Made by a program: the position numbers and the translations under genes
Shown: piece by piece, positions 1 to 11,493 of the stretch
Numbering within the stretch: position 1 is the first letter of the stretch
Layout: each line of letters starts with the position of its first letter
Notes under the pieces: model-generated
The model's database searches: none
What the model was told of the DNA's origin: nothing
The model's input: only the letters and a program-made list of their open reading frames with translations
From: Mytilus edulis
Taxonomy: Eukaryota; Mollusca; Bivalvia; Mytilida; Mytilidae
Assembly (NCBI RefSeq): GCF_963676685.1
Contig: NC_092348.1
Coordinates: 14,854,867 to 14,918,866 of the forward strand
DNA: 64,000 nucleotides
Direction of reading: 5' to 3'

Positions 1-819
1 ATATATGTCTCTGGTTTAGGTTATCATTTTTTTTATAAGAAGAGTATATTATTATAGTGATGATTGGTAAATTGAAATTGATCCAATTTTACTGTATCAT
101 TTGTTGTAAAAATTGTTTCTCAAAAAGTTGTAAAACTTGAAATATTAAACTAAAATTGAAATTTGTCACCTCCATCTTATATCAGTTGTCATTGTTAGTT
201 TCAATGACAGTACACATGCACTCTTTGATGTGTTGTAGAAATTCAAACCTATTCAAAAAGTAAAGCAGCTAAATATTTCATATGAACATGCAATCAGCGT
301 TTGAAGGACGTGTTTTTTTTCCCATGGAAACCAAATGTGATCCTCTGTTTTGAGGACTTGTTTCTTATTCGATTCGTATATATATGAGGATGACTTCATA
401 AAGAATCTTCTTAGTAAGAATGAAAATAAAAGTTATTACTCTATCAGTTCCGCTGTATAGATGATGTCTCACTCGAAATAATAAAATGTTTGGTGACTTG
501 AACCTCAGAGTGTTGAACACATATCATCGAACTGGAAATATAGGATGCAATAGATACAGTTAAAAAGAGATTATTGCAGCTTCACTTTGCGATTTTCCAT
601 TTCTATGTAGCAACATTCCAACAACGCCTGTTGCATATGGAGTATATATATCTTCCCGTTGATACGATATTTCAGAGCTTGCATTTCAATCAAGTTTTCC
701 TTGACAGAGGGTTGCTGCTTACAAGGAAGCTACATTGAACCAATATTTATAAAAGTGGTGATGTAAAAATCGTTTCTTCGAAAAACCACTAGTCGATCAT
801 GGTATTGTACTATATTAAC

Positions 820-1000
820 TCATCTGATGCCCCCTATTTTTTGGTGGGATTCATGTTACTCGGTTTTTAGTTGTGTGTGTTGTGTTTTGTGACCTGTTAT
901 TTGTCTTTTTGTCGTTTTTAATTAATATAACATTGTTAGTTTGTGTTCTACTTATGAGTTTATATATCCCTTTCAGGATATACTCTCGCCTCTCTTTTAA
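820..1000 (+). repeat. Probable dispersed mussel repeat fragment
   Basis: The run through GATGCCCCCTATTTTTTG, TTATGAGTTTATATATCCC and ATACTCTCGCCTCTCTTTT resembles a repeat I associate with mussel genomes, recognisable by a TTTATGAGTTTGA-like core and a CGCCTCTCTTTT end. No second good copy lies in this window, so the assignment rests on recognition alone. The edges are approximate. Confidence 0.3.
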
Positions 1001-1305
1001 GTTTATGTGTTATTTGTTAAATATTTACCTTATAGACATAATATAATACAAAATCAATCCTGGCGAAACATTTCAGAAAGTGCACTCTTGCTGCTTGTAA
1101 TGGGTTTAGCCTAATGGATTTTGGCACAGACAAAACCCCGAAACAGTGGTAACATTATGCTACGTTTCTTTTATAGAGAAAGGGAAGAATGACCACAACG
1201 ATAACGCTGTATGGAATAATGAGACAAAATAGATCTTCATCTCTCACTAAGCAACAATATATATTAAACCTATACACGTTTTCCCCTTTTCACGTTGTTT
1301 TTTTT

Positions 1306-1324
1306 GGGGGGGGGGGGGGGGGGG
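1306..1324 (+). repeat. Poly-G run of 19
   Basis: Nineteen consecutive G follow a short T run. Long poly-G runs recur in this window (12392-12427 and about 60073-60084). Such runs can form G-quadruplexes and are often misassembled, so the exact length is uncertain. Confidence 0.8.
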
Positions 1325-1417
1325 TGTAAATTTCATTTTTTAAGGGTTTCAAATAAAATCAACCATGATTAAAGACATATTATGAAATGAAAGAATTGCT
1401 CCTCTAGCTGTGCTGAA

Positions 1418-1580
1418 CAGTGGCGGATGCAGGAATTTTCGAAAGGGGGGGTGCTAGCCCAGGGCAAAGGGGGGGGGGGTGCAGGGGGGTGCAAACATAT
1501 GTCCCGATTCAAATGCATTGATCGGCCAAAATAAAGGGGGGGTGCGGACCCCCGGAACCCCCCCTCTGGATCCGCCACTG
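1418..1580. mobile_element. Miniature inverted-repeat element, CAGTGGCGG family
   Basis: The element begins CAGTGGCGGATGCAG and ends CTGGATCCGCCACTG, which are inverted copies of one another with one mismatch. It is 163 bases long and non-coding. The five bases on each side are identical (CTGAA at 1413-1417 and 1581-1585), as expected of a 5-bp target-site duplication. Related copies lie at 10154-11493, 22073-22210 and 59529-59875. It has no transposase and would need one in trans. I cannot assign a superfamily with confidence. Confidence 0.85.
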
Positions 1581-1784
1581 CTGAAGATTAAATCCATTTT
1601 CTTCTGTGGAAAATTTAACTCGGACAGAAATTCTCTCTTTGACATTCATCATTGACATTGTTTGCCAAAAAAATCTGGGTTTTTTTTCTATGCTGGATAA
1701 CCAACAAAAAAAAATTACTAACAAAAAAATAATTTTCCGTAATTTCCATTTAAAAAATTTATTATCTTGTATAATCAGATAATA

Positions 1785-1935
1785 AGGGGCCTCGGTGCGG
1801 GTGCACTCGACTCCATCCTAGGATTGTCAGTGTTTTTTCTCCGGGCACTTTGGCTTTCTCCACTAAGAAAAACTGGCCGACACAAAATAGCCCCAAACAA
1901 CAGTGCTTAACAGTGGCGTTAAAACACCAAAAATA
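1785..1935 (+). repeat. Dispersed repeat ending in TGGCGTTAA/ACACCAA
   Basis: The segment runs through GGTGCACTCGACTCCATCC, TTTGGCTTTCTCCAC, ACTGGCCGACACAAAATAGC and ends CAGTGGCGTTAAAACACCAA. This is a repeat end I recognise from bivalve sequence. A more complete copy in the opposite orientation lies at 63565-63755 (TTGGTGTTTAACACCAC ... GGAGGAAGCCCAGAG). Non-coding; boundaries approximate. Confidence 0.6.
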
Positions 1936-2257
1936 AAATTTTGTATAATAATATACGATCATAACAGATTTTTTCGCTGATTTTTTCCGGAAATTTCACC
2001 GTCATCGAGTTTTAATTTATTCAGCAAGTCTTCAAAGTGCTTTGAATCACTATTGTCAAAGCGCTAATCGAAGCTGAATAATAACTTTGAATGGATATTT
2101 TGAACGGATTTCCTGCAATTTAGCACTACAGAATTTCTGATGTTTCCTGTTATTTAAAACTTATTTAGTCAAATAGAAAGAATATTATGATGAATAAACA
2201 TAATTCAAACAAAGTTTAAGTTTCCATCTCAGCCGTTAGACATTCATTAAACCAGAC

Positions 2258-3445
2258 ATGAGGAAAATGCTCCCAGGTATAGGCGTCATTGGAACTCCAG
2301 CATCTGTCCGTTCGTATGTCCCTCTTCTTAAATCATGTGGCTTCCAAGTAGTTGCATTATGGGGTAGAACTAAAGAAGAAGCCACTGGACTTTCTGCCGA
2401 ACTTGATATTCCTTTTTGTGCAGTCAAAGTTGATGAAATTCTTTTAAACAGAAATGTTGATGTAGTGGTAATTAGCTGTCCTCCTCATCTCCAGTCAGCA
2501 ATTACAATCAAAGCCTTAGGAATAGGAAAGCATGTTTTATGTGGTACACCTGCTGGACCTAGTCAACTAGATGCATTAAAAATGGTGAATGCAGCCAGTT
2601 ATTATCCAAAGCTAATGTCTCTTGTAGTATTTGGACTTCGATTCTTACCTACGATTGCTAAACTGAAACAGTATATTGACAAAGATTATATAGGGGACAT
2701 ATCAATTTGTGAAATTCGTATTCATTATGAAAAGAAACCAAAAGAACATTTTGATTGGATGTGTGATGAAACCATGGGAGGAGGTGTTCTGAACACAATT
2801 GGAAGTAATATCATTGATTTAATAGCACACCTTACGGGTCAGAAAGCTGTCCGAGTACATGGTATGCTGAAAACATACACAAAACAAACTGACAAGATTA
2901 AAGGGATCCGGGAAATCACCAGTGATGATTTCTGTTCTGCGCAACTAGAGTTGGAAAATGGATCCTGTGCTACCTTAACAATTAATAGTCACATCCATGG
3001 GCCTTTTAACCAGGAAATAATGCTAGTAGGAAGCAAAGGAAGACTTACAATCCGAGGAGCAGATCTCTATGGTCAGAAAAATGACTCTTTGAAGGAGGAA
3101 CTTCTGCACTTTGATCCGGTTAATTTCAAGGAGGAACAACGTTATGGCGTATCAGACAAAACAAGAGCTGAAATTCCAACACCATATTTAAAGGGAATCA
3201 TCAGATTAATTGAGTCAGTCAAGGATGCTTTTGAAAAAGAAGAGGAAAGACAAAGCTATTGTCAAGACCCTGTTAAAGTTGCAGCTAACTTTGAAGATTC
3301 TTTATATGTTCAAACAGTAGTTGATGCAATAAGAAAGTCAAACAAATCAAAAGAGTGGATCAAAATTGACATAATGAAAGAAGAACCTGATCCAAATCCG
3401 TTTTTATCTACAACAATAAGAAAGAGCACCCTTACATTACATTAA
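2258..3445 (+). CDS. Glucose-fructose oxidoreductase domain-containing protein (GFOD1/GFOD2 type)
   Basis: An uninterrupted frame of 395 codons encodes a Gfo/Idh/MocA-family protein, close to the usual 390 residues of GFOD1. An N-terminal Rossmann part (about residues 7-125; GIGVIGTP, VVALWGRTKEEA, VVVISCPPHL) is followed by the family's C-terminal alpha/beta domain, with the GFOD signatures YYPKLMS, LTGQKAVRVHG, KQTDKIKGIREITSDDFC and the tail IMKEEP. The classical EKP motif with its catalytic lysine is absent; the matching place reads CGTPAGPSQLDA, as in other GFODs, so classical dehydrogenase activity is doubtful. Known GFOD roles are poorly defined (GFOD2 has been linked to extracellular matrix). 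The start at 2258 is the first ATG after a probable acceptor ending at 2232. The ATG at 2267 (MLPG) matches the start of vertebrate GFOD and is an alternative. The gene has no coding intron, whereas vertebrate GFOD genes have one. Whether it is the GFOD1 or GFOD2 orthologue cannot be decided. Confidence 0.95.
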   Translation: MRKMLPGIGVIGTPASVRSYVPLLKSCGFQVVALWGRTKEEATGLSAELDIPFCAVKVDEILLNRNVDVVVISCPPHLQSAITIKALGIGKHVLCGTPAGPSQLDALKMVNAASYYPKLMSLVVFGLRFLPTIAKLKQYIDKDYIGDISICEIRIHYEKKPKEHFDWMCDETMGGGVLNTIGSNIIDLIAHLTGQKAVRVHGMLKTYTKQTDKIKGIREITSDDFCSAQLELENGSCATLTINSHIHGPFNQEIMLVGSKGRLTIRGADLYGQKNDSLKEELLHFDPVNFKEEQRYGVSDKTRAEIPTPYLKGIIRLIESVKDAFEKEEERQSYCQDPVKVAANFEDSLYVQTVVDAIRKSNKSKEWIKIDIMKEEPDPNPFLSTTIRKSTLTLH

Positions 3446-3740
3446 CATACATGACTGTATATACAAAATTTATGTATAAGAAAAAAGAAAAACTGTGCAA
3501 CTGTATGTAGATTAAGTTCTGATTGCAAAATGGTCAAAGAAAACATTACAATTGATTTGGTGTTGTTTTTTAAACATGTTAAAGTGGAGTAAACACAGTT
3601 CCCCAAACACTTTTCATAAATTTGCAATCATAACAGTTACCATTACCATGATACATATATGTGCATTTTTTTGTATGCACACTGGTGTCCTACAATCATT
3701 GACAATGTTATTTAATAAATGATATTACAAAAATGTTACT
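3446..3740 (+). other. GFOD 3' UTR with polyadenylation signal
   Basis: Downstream of the GFOD stop the sequence is AT-rich and non-coding. A canonical AATAAA lies at 3714-3719, about 270 bases past the stop, and is the first good polyadenylation signal, so the transcript probably ends near 3735. Longer forms are possible because AATAAA-like words recur. Confidence 0.5.
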
Positions 3741-4503
3741 TGTACATGTATCCTCACAAAAATCATCTTATTAACTGATAAATATTAATGTACATTATGA
3801 TGATGTTGATATATAATTGGTCTACATGTACATGTATGTTCTATTTAAATTGGATAAAAAAAATACAAAAAAGTGAAAATACCTAAACCTGTAAATGTAT
3901 AAGCCAAAATTATACCATATAAAGTCCTGTGCATTGAGTCATTTTGTTTCAAATCTAGAATTCATATAATTATTTTTAATCATTAATGGAAAACTTTTCT
4001 GGGAAGTGAGAAAATGAAGATATGTTTTCTATGAGAGCCTGGATGGGGAGGGGGTCCTTCAGTTCTGTATTTGTTAAATATATCAGCCATTTGTTTTTAT
4101 TCATTATAGATTTTGCCCATTTTTTCTTCGTTTTTTAATTTAGATCCTATTTTTTTCATTGTCTTTTTTGCCTATTATTTCTCTTTATTTTTTTACTTGC
4201 AGTATATATCATATATATTAACCCATTATCCTCTATTTTGTAAACCATAAAATGAAGGGCATGTAGGGGACCATCTGTCTAAATCATATAAACTTTAGTC
4301 TAAAACATTCCCAAATCAATGTAATGTAATGTTGCATAAATTGACATGAACAAGAAGGGTTTTGGTCAATATTTTTCTAAGACATAAATTATTGGTTTAA
4401 TGATGCTAATATGCATGTACACATGCATGTAGAGTTATACTATTATAAACATATTGGGACCATTTGAAAATATTTTGATCATTTGTTGAATCAATCTAGA
4501 TTT

Positions 4504-4760
4504 TCCGATAATGTACATATATATATATATATACGTTCGAATCCCGGCGAGGGAAGAACCAAAAATTTGCGAAAGCAAATTTACAGATCTAACATTGTTG
4601 GGTTGATGTTTAGACGAGTTGTATATATACAACATGTATATAAGTGCCTAGAAAATCAACCTAACAATGTTAGAGTAGATTTGATTCGTAACTTCCTCCC
4701 CGGCGCTGGGGCTGGAACCTGTACTTTATATATATATATAAACGAGTCTAAGTTGAAAAT
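4504..4760. repeat. Foldback repeat with a tRNA B-box-like word
   Basis: Two arms, 4589-4607 and 4655-4673, are inverted copies with one mismatch in 19 (CTAACATTGTTGGGTTGAT against its near complement). The loop contains the palindrome GTTGTATATATACAAC. Outside the arms, GTTCGAATCCCGGCGAGGG (from 4534) and CCCCGGCGCTGGGGCTGGAAC (near 4700) are again roughly complementary, and AT runs bound both ends. GTTCGAATCC resembles a polymerase III B box, so a SINE-derived or hairpin element is possible. No A box or full cloverleaf is evident. Confidence 0.6.
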
Positions 4761-5769
4761 ATATATATATTGTTTTTATCCAACAAGTAATAATAGTTTT
4801 GGCTATGGGAAATCTTAAGTTCAGAAGTCTGTTGTATTTTCTTTTACAGTATGGACTTTAGTTATAAGTATATTATCCTTTTTTCCTAACTAGTCAATAA
4901 AAAAAGAGGTTGAAGACTTATAAAATGATTCAATAAGAATACACTTGTATGCTTGTCTCTAGTCATTAACCTCAACAGTCTGACAACAAATTGTTGATTT
5001 CTAGGATCAATGGTCATATGTTTTAAAATCTATGTTATTTGTGAACTCTACGTCACTAGATGTCATTTATATCGCACATATATACATGTATATATCTTAA
5101 TTGTGGGTTGCAGTCTCATTGACAATTATTCTCTATGTGTTTGCAGAGAAATTGGAAAGTAGAGGATTATTTGAATGCATGTACATTAATCAAAGAGAGC
5201 GGTTTATCATAACAATTATTAACTTCCATATCAGAAATATTTTAATTTGATTTTTGTCTTAGAATACACATGTAGAAGGATATTTCAATATGTATATTAA
5301 TTGTTAGTTTATTTATTATATTTGTTATCCTTTTTTAATAGTTTATTTATTGATGTAGATCTGAATATCAAAGGTATACTCATGACATTTAATATGGCAG
5401 AATCATTTTATCACATCTCCACATTTTCGCTTCTGTCTGTGTCATAAACAGTCAGTTAAGATAAATTGAAAATACATGGAGTTATCTCCCTTAGAAAAGT
5501 TGGAACTTATTTTGAAAGGTCTTTAGGGATGATTTTTTTTTTTAAGGTAATTATTTTTGGTGTTAATTTGTTACATATCTCACATTATTAGGTCATTGCA
5601 ATTTAATGTGTTTAGAGGATTATAATTCTTTTAAAAGCATAGGTTACACTGACCTACATTTAACACTTTATTGACTTCCTTAAAATTTAACATTTAAGCT
5701 AATATTTTGGATTATAGGTGACCTTTAATCATTTAACTTTGACAGCTACATGTAAATGATGCATTGAAA

Positions 5770-5955
5770 GTGGGTCTCATTGGGGTCAAAGCGTGATGCG
5801 GGATTGCTGTGTGACACGTGAAAGTCAAATTATTGTGGCGTGAAAACGGTAAATTAAGTCAAGCAGGACACGGGAAATTACAAAAAAATTACGTACATAG
5901 TGTAAGCAGGATACGGAAATCTGACAAAACAATAAGCAGGGATCCGGGCCACTGA
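5770..5955 (+). repeat. Dispersed repeat (GGGTCTCATTGGGG ... GGATCCGGG family)
   Basis: The segment starts GTGGGTCTCATTGGGGTC and ends AAGCAGGGATCCGGG. It is the reverse complement, at roughly 80 percent identity by eye, of 59617-59812. Both copies share the landmarks GCGTGAAAACGG, ACGTACATAGTGTAAGC and CTGACAAAACA. It is non-coding, and the two copies lie in opposite orientation. Confidence 0.75.
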
Positions 5956-8900
5956 TTGTCTTAGAGGTAAAAAGGGGCCAGCTCCAGTCATGCTGCAGTA
6001 ATATCCTATATTATCAAACACAAAGGGGAGCTGGACACCCTGTGTCACCTAAATACGCCTCTGCATTACCAATTTTAAATACCAATTCAAATCTATCAGT
6101 AACATTTGAAAAAATCAGGAATACTATCGAACTCAAAAAGGGAGATTATTCAAGGAAAGGGGTTAATATCTATTAAACCTGTAGTGTGGGTATATATATA
6201 CTCAATCCTAAATTAATACATACTGATAGATCAGTTCTTAAATAATATGTTTTGGTAAACAGATCACAATATATAATGTGGTTTGTCATTTGTACAGAAC
6301 TTATTTAATTTTCAATATGAGACGACTAAGTTTTTGTATATGTAATTTAAACTGAAACATCTTTATGTTTTATAATAGCATTCAGGCAGCAGTGTTTTTA
6401 AGTGTCCAATTGAAATAAATGGCAAAGAGATATTTAACATTGCATATAGAATTTCATTGAAAGCTTTAGTATTAGTACATGTTGCAAGATTGAACATCAT
6501 AAAATACAGTTACAGAATCTAAAGGTGTAATGTGCCCTAAAATAAAAATAACCTCACATCATTTGTTAGAGTAAATTCCAATTTTATGGACATTTCTTAC
6601 CTATCACAAACAGTTGTTTTGGTGTACACTTTTAAAAAAATAATCCAGAATGCGTTAATTCTGAAACAGCCAATTCAAACTGTCAATCAACTCCTGACAA
6701 TAATATTTGCCTGCTGTCTGATGTAACTACCATGACTACAATACATGTTAGATAAAACCAACTTTTTATTGATTCATATCATTGGTTTGTTATATACCTT
6801 TACTAAGACACTAACCATTCATTTTTTGTTGAAACAGGAGCATATGTTTCATCATTAAATTAATTAATTCTAAATTTCTTGAGAAAAATTACATTTATTT
6901 TCGAAAGGGAAGTGAAAGAAGAAAGTGAGTTTCTATCAAACATTGAAAAAGTGAAAGCCGTATTGAGTTTTAGAAATATGTATTTATACCGAAAAAAAGT
7001 GGATGTAAATTTAGTTGAAAGAAATAATTGTCCCATGAACAAAGCATGAATGGTTGGTGCAAAATTTAATGAAAATCTGATTGAACAGTATACCACATTA
7101 CACTTTATTTATAACATTAAACATAAGATTTGATTGTGTTTTATTCATGCAGCCATTTTGACAAGGAATGGAGCTACTGCCTGCAGATAACTTTTATGTT
7201 CAGGCATATTTTAGACTCAAGAACATCAAGTAATACTGTACATGCTGTAGACATTGACAAACAGTGTCTTCTTTTCTACGCCATTATACACATTCACTGA
7301 TTCAGTTTAATATGCAATATCCACATATACTTTTTGTGTTAAATTGCTTTTTATACCCCAAAACTGAAAGTTAGGAGGTGGGGCATATTGTTTGTCTGTC
7401 CATCCATCTGATACCTCATCCTACAGTTTGAATGCTCATTTTGCTAGCTGTTTGTACATATATTGAAAATGTGCATGTGGTCAGGGTTTTGATTTTTGTT
7501 AATATTTGCTCTTTTGGGAGATAGTTGAACCTGGTCATTTTTGGAGGATATATTTGCATAAGAGGTGCATAGTGTTACCTGATAACCCCCCCTACAGAGA
7601 ACCATAGACCTATGTGCTTCATTTCTCAACTTTGTGTATTTAAAAAAATAATAATAATACTTTGCATCTGTGGAGGCATCAATCGTGTCATACAGACACA
7701 ATAAAAGCTGAAAGAAGACCCTCATTGACTTTGTTATAATTATATAGTTGTTTCAGATTGGAGTGTAGGGGCACCACTTTCTCTAGTTTGTATTTTATTT
7801 TGTTTTATAAGTTTAGAAGTCTACCTGAACAGTTCTTAAATTTATGATAGACCATACTATGAAAAGGTCACTTAAACAGGGACCCCCTTGTGGTAAGGTT
7901 GTGATTTTTCGTGTCCATTTCAAACGAAATCATTTAGAACTTCTCCCGTTATTCCCGGTATATTACTCTGAAATCCTGCACGGTTTATAAATTTGAAGTG
8001 ATTTTGTCTTATTTACAGGAACCCCTTTTGATAAGTTAAAGACATGTGATTTACAAGTCCACGACTATTTCGTCTGTGCATCTCTTTAAAATATAAAATT
8101 ATATAATCCAACCTTTCATACGTCATCTATTGCCTTAAAAAATGTACATATTTATGAAAGTTGAACTTCAATATGATTATGCTTTTGATATGAAGGGTTT
8201 GATAGGTACTTGACCGATAAGTTGCCGATTGATTTATGTCCAGTGGCAAATATTACATGAATATTTGGGACGAGAAACTAGTCATTATTTTTAACTACAT
8301 GAGATAGGTTCTGCATGGTCTCACGACAAGGATAAAGGGCAGGACATTTTGACTGCATCTTTAAACAGGTCGGGACCACTACCTTATATGGAAATGCATA
8401 AATTAGCATACTTATGTTCTCGCACATGTAATTGTTTATTTACATGTGACGCAATTTACTTTTACCTAGGTTTTTGACCAATCCACCAAATGAGTCACAA
8501 TGCATGATGGACTACTACGTGTTTACAATCAACCAAGAACACGTGTTATTTACTGAAATACAACACATTTTTTCGTGCAATGCGGGATTCACAATTTTGC
8601 TTATTTTTTCATTTTGTGTATCCTCATTTATAGTTAGTGATATAAAGAATTACTTCCATGCTCAGATTAACGAAAAGTTGTTTCTATGAGAAGAAAAAAG
8701 GGTTTAAATTACCCGATATATAGCCATTAACATGTTTGATGATGGCACAGAGATTTCATGTATTTGTCCACCAGAAGCAACGAAACAACAGCGAAAAAAC
8801 ACAATTACCTATGAGGCAAACTTACTGGTGTAAAGTAAGCCGTCGATAAAATGCAGCCGGTGCTGATATTCAAGAGTACAGCAATGTTCGTATAGATAAT

Positions 8901-9121
8901 TAAAGGCAAATGTGGGATCCTTGAATTTTGTGTTCGTAAAAAAGGCGAAGAAATATTTACATACATGGCAGTGTTAACAAAATCTATAAGTATTTTTGTT
9001 GGTCACATTTCAGTATATGGGACTTCCAAACTGTTCCCTTTTTTTTTTTAAGGTAGTGAAGTCAGCAACTGTAGTTTCAGTTTGTTCTTTTTTTAACGGG
9101 CTTGGACATTTGCCAAACTAA

Positions 9122-9370
9122 ATAAAATCATTACAGCTGATTTCTTAAACCTGCAAAGTAAAACTTTGGTTGGCTTGCTTGCTTTGTTTGTATAGTTGTT
9201 TATACAAGCTTTGCAAATAAGATTTACATCTTTAAACAATATATATATATATATATATAGGCATAGTTTAACTTGTATATTTTATATTTTGTACAATATA
9301 CAAACAAAGCAAGCAAGCTAACCAAAGTTTTGCTCCACATGCATTAGGAAATAAGCTGTAATGATTTTAT
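9122..9370. mobile_element. Palindromic (long inverted repeat) element
   Basis: The left arm at about 9122-9194 (ATAAAATCATTACAGCTGAT ... TTGCTTTGTTTGTATA) and the right arm at about 9297-9370 are inverted copies of each other with a few mismatches. They enclose about 100 bases including an (AT)n run at 9239-9258. Arms of roughly 70 bases and no coding capacity fit a miniature inverted-repeat transposon or foldback element. Target-site duplications are not obvious. Confidence 0.7.
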
Positions 9371-9447
9371 CCATATGTATGTGCGACAAGGTGGAAAATT
9401 TGATATGTTTTGTGAAAATTGCAGCGTTGGATCTATAATAAAAAAGA

Positions 9448-9706
9448 AGATGTGGTATGATTGCCAATGAGAAAGCTGTCCACAAGAGACCAAAATGACA
9501 CAGAAATTAACATTTATAGATCACCGTACGGACTTCAACAATGAGCAAAGCCCATACCGCATAGTCAGCTATAAAACTCCACGATATGACAATGTAAAAC
9601 AATTCAAACGAGAAAACTAACGGCCTTAATTATATAAAAAAAAAATGAACGAAAAACAAATATGTAACACATAAACAAACGACAACCACTGAAATTCAGG
9701 CTCCTA
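9448..9706 (+). repeat. Dispersed repeat family B
   Basis: The unit begins AGATGTGGTATGATTGCCAA, runs through CGTACGGACTTCAACAATGA, and GAGAAAACTAACGGCC, and ends near AACAAACGACAACCACTGAA. Members of the same family, full or partial, are seen at 10590-10860, 23114-23420 (reverse), 34990-35345 (reverse), 38340-38440 (reverse fragment), 54005-54165 and 55400-55805 (reverse). This is the commonest repeat in the window. It has no open frame of interest, and its class is unknown to me. Confidence 0.8.
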
Positions 9707-10153
9707 TACAATATATTTTTTTTTATGGGATAGATTTCTTGTCCTTTTATATATTTAATTGGGCCGTTTTTGTTTTTGTTTTTTTGTTTGTTTGGATTGT
9801 TTTACACAAGTAATTTTTGGGTCATTAATAGCTTACTTTTCAGCATTGGACCTATGACTGCTTACTTTACTAAATTATGTCTTTGTTTGAAAGATGTCTC
9901 ATTTGGCACTCATACCTCATCTTCTTATTTCTATATACAAAGCACGTTTTAGAAAAAAAATAATAGGTAATATGGCACCCACTATGATCCAGAGACTTTT
10001 AATATTGGAGATATTTTACATATGTCAACAGGACAGCAGCCGAACGATAAAAAAAACCTCTGAGGTATATTTTGTGATAAAATTAGCAACAAACGGATAT
10101 TATCGATGGATGAAACTATAAAAAAATGTATTGAGCTATATACCGTACCCGCT

Positions 10154-11493
10154 CAGTGGCGGATCCAGGGGGCGCGGTCCAACGATTTACAGAAAAGAGC
10201 GACGATTTACAGAAAAGAACCGAAAAGAACCGAAAAGGACCAAAAAGAACCAAAAAGGACCGAAAAGAACCGAAAAGAGGATACATTTATATTTATTATA
10301 TAAAATGTTAAAACAATGTATATATATTCACGGATTTTTTTTTTTATATTGTTATCATTTCTTCGTAATATTTAAAATGAATGCATTATTCAACTGTAGT
10401 CTTATATTGTGCATTTATAGGGATACATTGTATCATGGATATGTGAACTTAAAAAAAAGAAACAGTATAACTTTGTTTTTAAGTAATATTTTTTAAATAT
10501 ATAAATATATATATGCATGCTTAATTATCATTTATTTTTCATCAATGATTTTAATCTTATCATTTAAAAAAAATTGTTTACATAGATATAAGGTGTGGCA
10601 ACTCGAGATCTCCATCCAAGTCATAATTTGCACAAGTAAACTATCATTGGCTCACACCAAACAGCAAGCTATAAAGGGCCCCTAAAATGACAAGTGTTAA
10701 ACCATATTCAAACGGGAAAACCAACGGTCTAATCAATATAAAAAACGAGATACAAGAAACACTTATGAAACACAAACCACACCAACAAACGACAATCATG
10801 CACTGAACATGAGGTTCCTGACTTAGGACAGGGGCAAATAAATGCAGCGGGTTTAAACGTTTTGATAAGCCGATGATATTACATGTTTTTAATATTATAA
10901 ATACGTTACGGTAGTAAAAATAAATGAGAAGCTAATATTCTCGTACTATAAAAGTTTATCCTAACATTTAAACAATTATTTCGTTTGTTCAGTATATTGC
11001 CGGTGGCATTGGGTATGCTTGTATAAAAAGTATACATGTCAGCATCACCATTTCCTCTCGGATGTTAAATGTCAAATATACAGGGAGTCCTTAATTGGTG
11101 AATTAAAATTTTTCTTTCTATTTTTCTATTCTATAAGATAGGCATCCGACCCTACCTGTAATGTTTCACATGCAAGTTAAAATTAGTCCTACCACAGTAT
11201 AAGGTTTTCATTGCTTTGCAATATGCTAATCCTTCGATTACAAAAAAAAGCGATTTCCTTTTCGGTTCTTTTCGGTTCTTTTTGGTCCTTTTCGGTCCTT
11301 TTCGGTTCTTTTCTGTAAATCGACGCTCTTTTCTGTAAGTCGTCGAACCCACCGAGCGGGGGTTCCGGGGTATGGACTCCCTTTTTTTGGACGATCAGTG
11401 CATTTGGATGGGGACATGTAGTTGGAACCCCCTCCCCTTTTATCCAGGGTTAGGAACCCCCCCCCCCTTTTAAAATGGCTGGACCCGCCCCTG
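10154..11493. mobile_element. 1.34-kb CAGTGGCGGATCC element with internal inverted arms
   Basis: The left end CAGTGGCGGATCCAG (10154) and right end CTGGACCCGCCCCTG (ending 11493) are inverted copies with two mismatches, and both flanks read CCGCT (10149-10153 and 11494-11498), a 5-bp target duplication. Inside, a second pair of inverted arms (about 10177-10277 and 11250-11345) consists of reiterated AAGAACCGAAAAGGACC-like words and CGATTTACAGAAAAGA. Between them lies a family-B repeat at 10590-10860. The stretch before the right end (11346-11493) matches the ends of the 59529 copy. No transposase is encoded. It appears to be a non-autonomous element that expanded by acquiring other repeats. 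Confidence 0.75.
10590..10860 (+). repeat. Dispersed repeat family B, copy nested in the 10154 element
   Basis: Landmarks shared with the other family-B copies are CTCCATCCAAGTCATAATTT, TGGCTCACACC, AACGGGAAAACCAACGGTC, GAGGTTCCTGACTTAGGACA and GCAGCGGGTTTAAACG. It lies wholly inside the internal inverted arms of the 10154-11493 element, so it was either inserted there or captured. Confidence 0.75.

Larger units (their letters stand above)
1..2232. other. Left-edge noncoding stretch with repeats
   Basis: I see no convincing exon here. The stretch is AT-rich and holds a dispersed repeat near 820-1000, a poly-G run, a miniature inverted-repeat element and a repeat ending in a TGGCGTTAA-like motif, each listed separately. 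Its right end carries a plausible splice acceptor (TTTCCATCTCAG ending at 2232), 25 bases before the GFOD start codon, so the GFOD transcript probably has an upstream noncoding exon to the left that I cannot place. Confidence 0.5.
3741..8460. other. Repeat-bearing intergenic stretch
   Basis: I find no supportable gene. The stretch is AT-rich, with a foldback repeat at 4504-4760, a dispersed repeat at 5770-5955 and AT microsatellites. A GGTGGGGCATA motif near 7376 recurs in reverse complement near 55105-55130. Short open frames here are unconserved in appearance and lack splice context. Confidence 0.5.

Noticed and set aside
4530-4555. tRNA gene
   Set aside because: Only a B-box-like word is present. 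No A box, acceptor stem or cloverleaf could be drawn.
10106-10496. Lysine-rich coding frames
   Set aside because: They come from the AAGAACCGAAAAGGACC arms of the 10154 element and are low-complexity.
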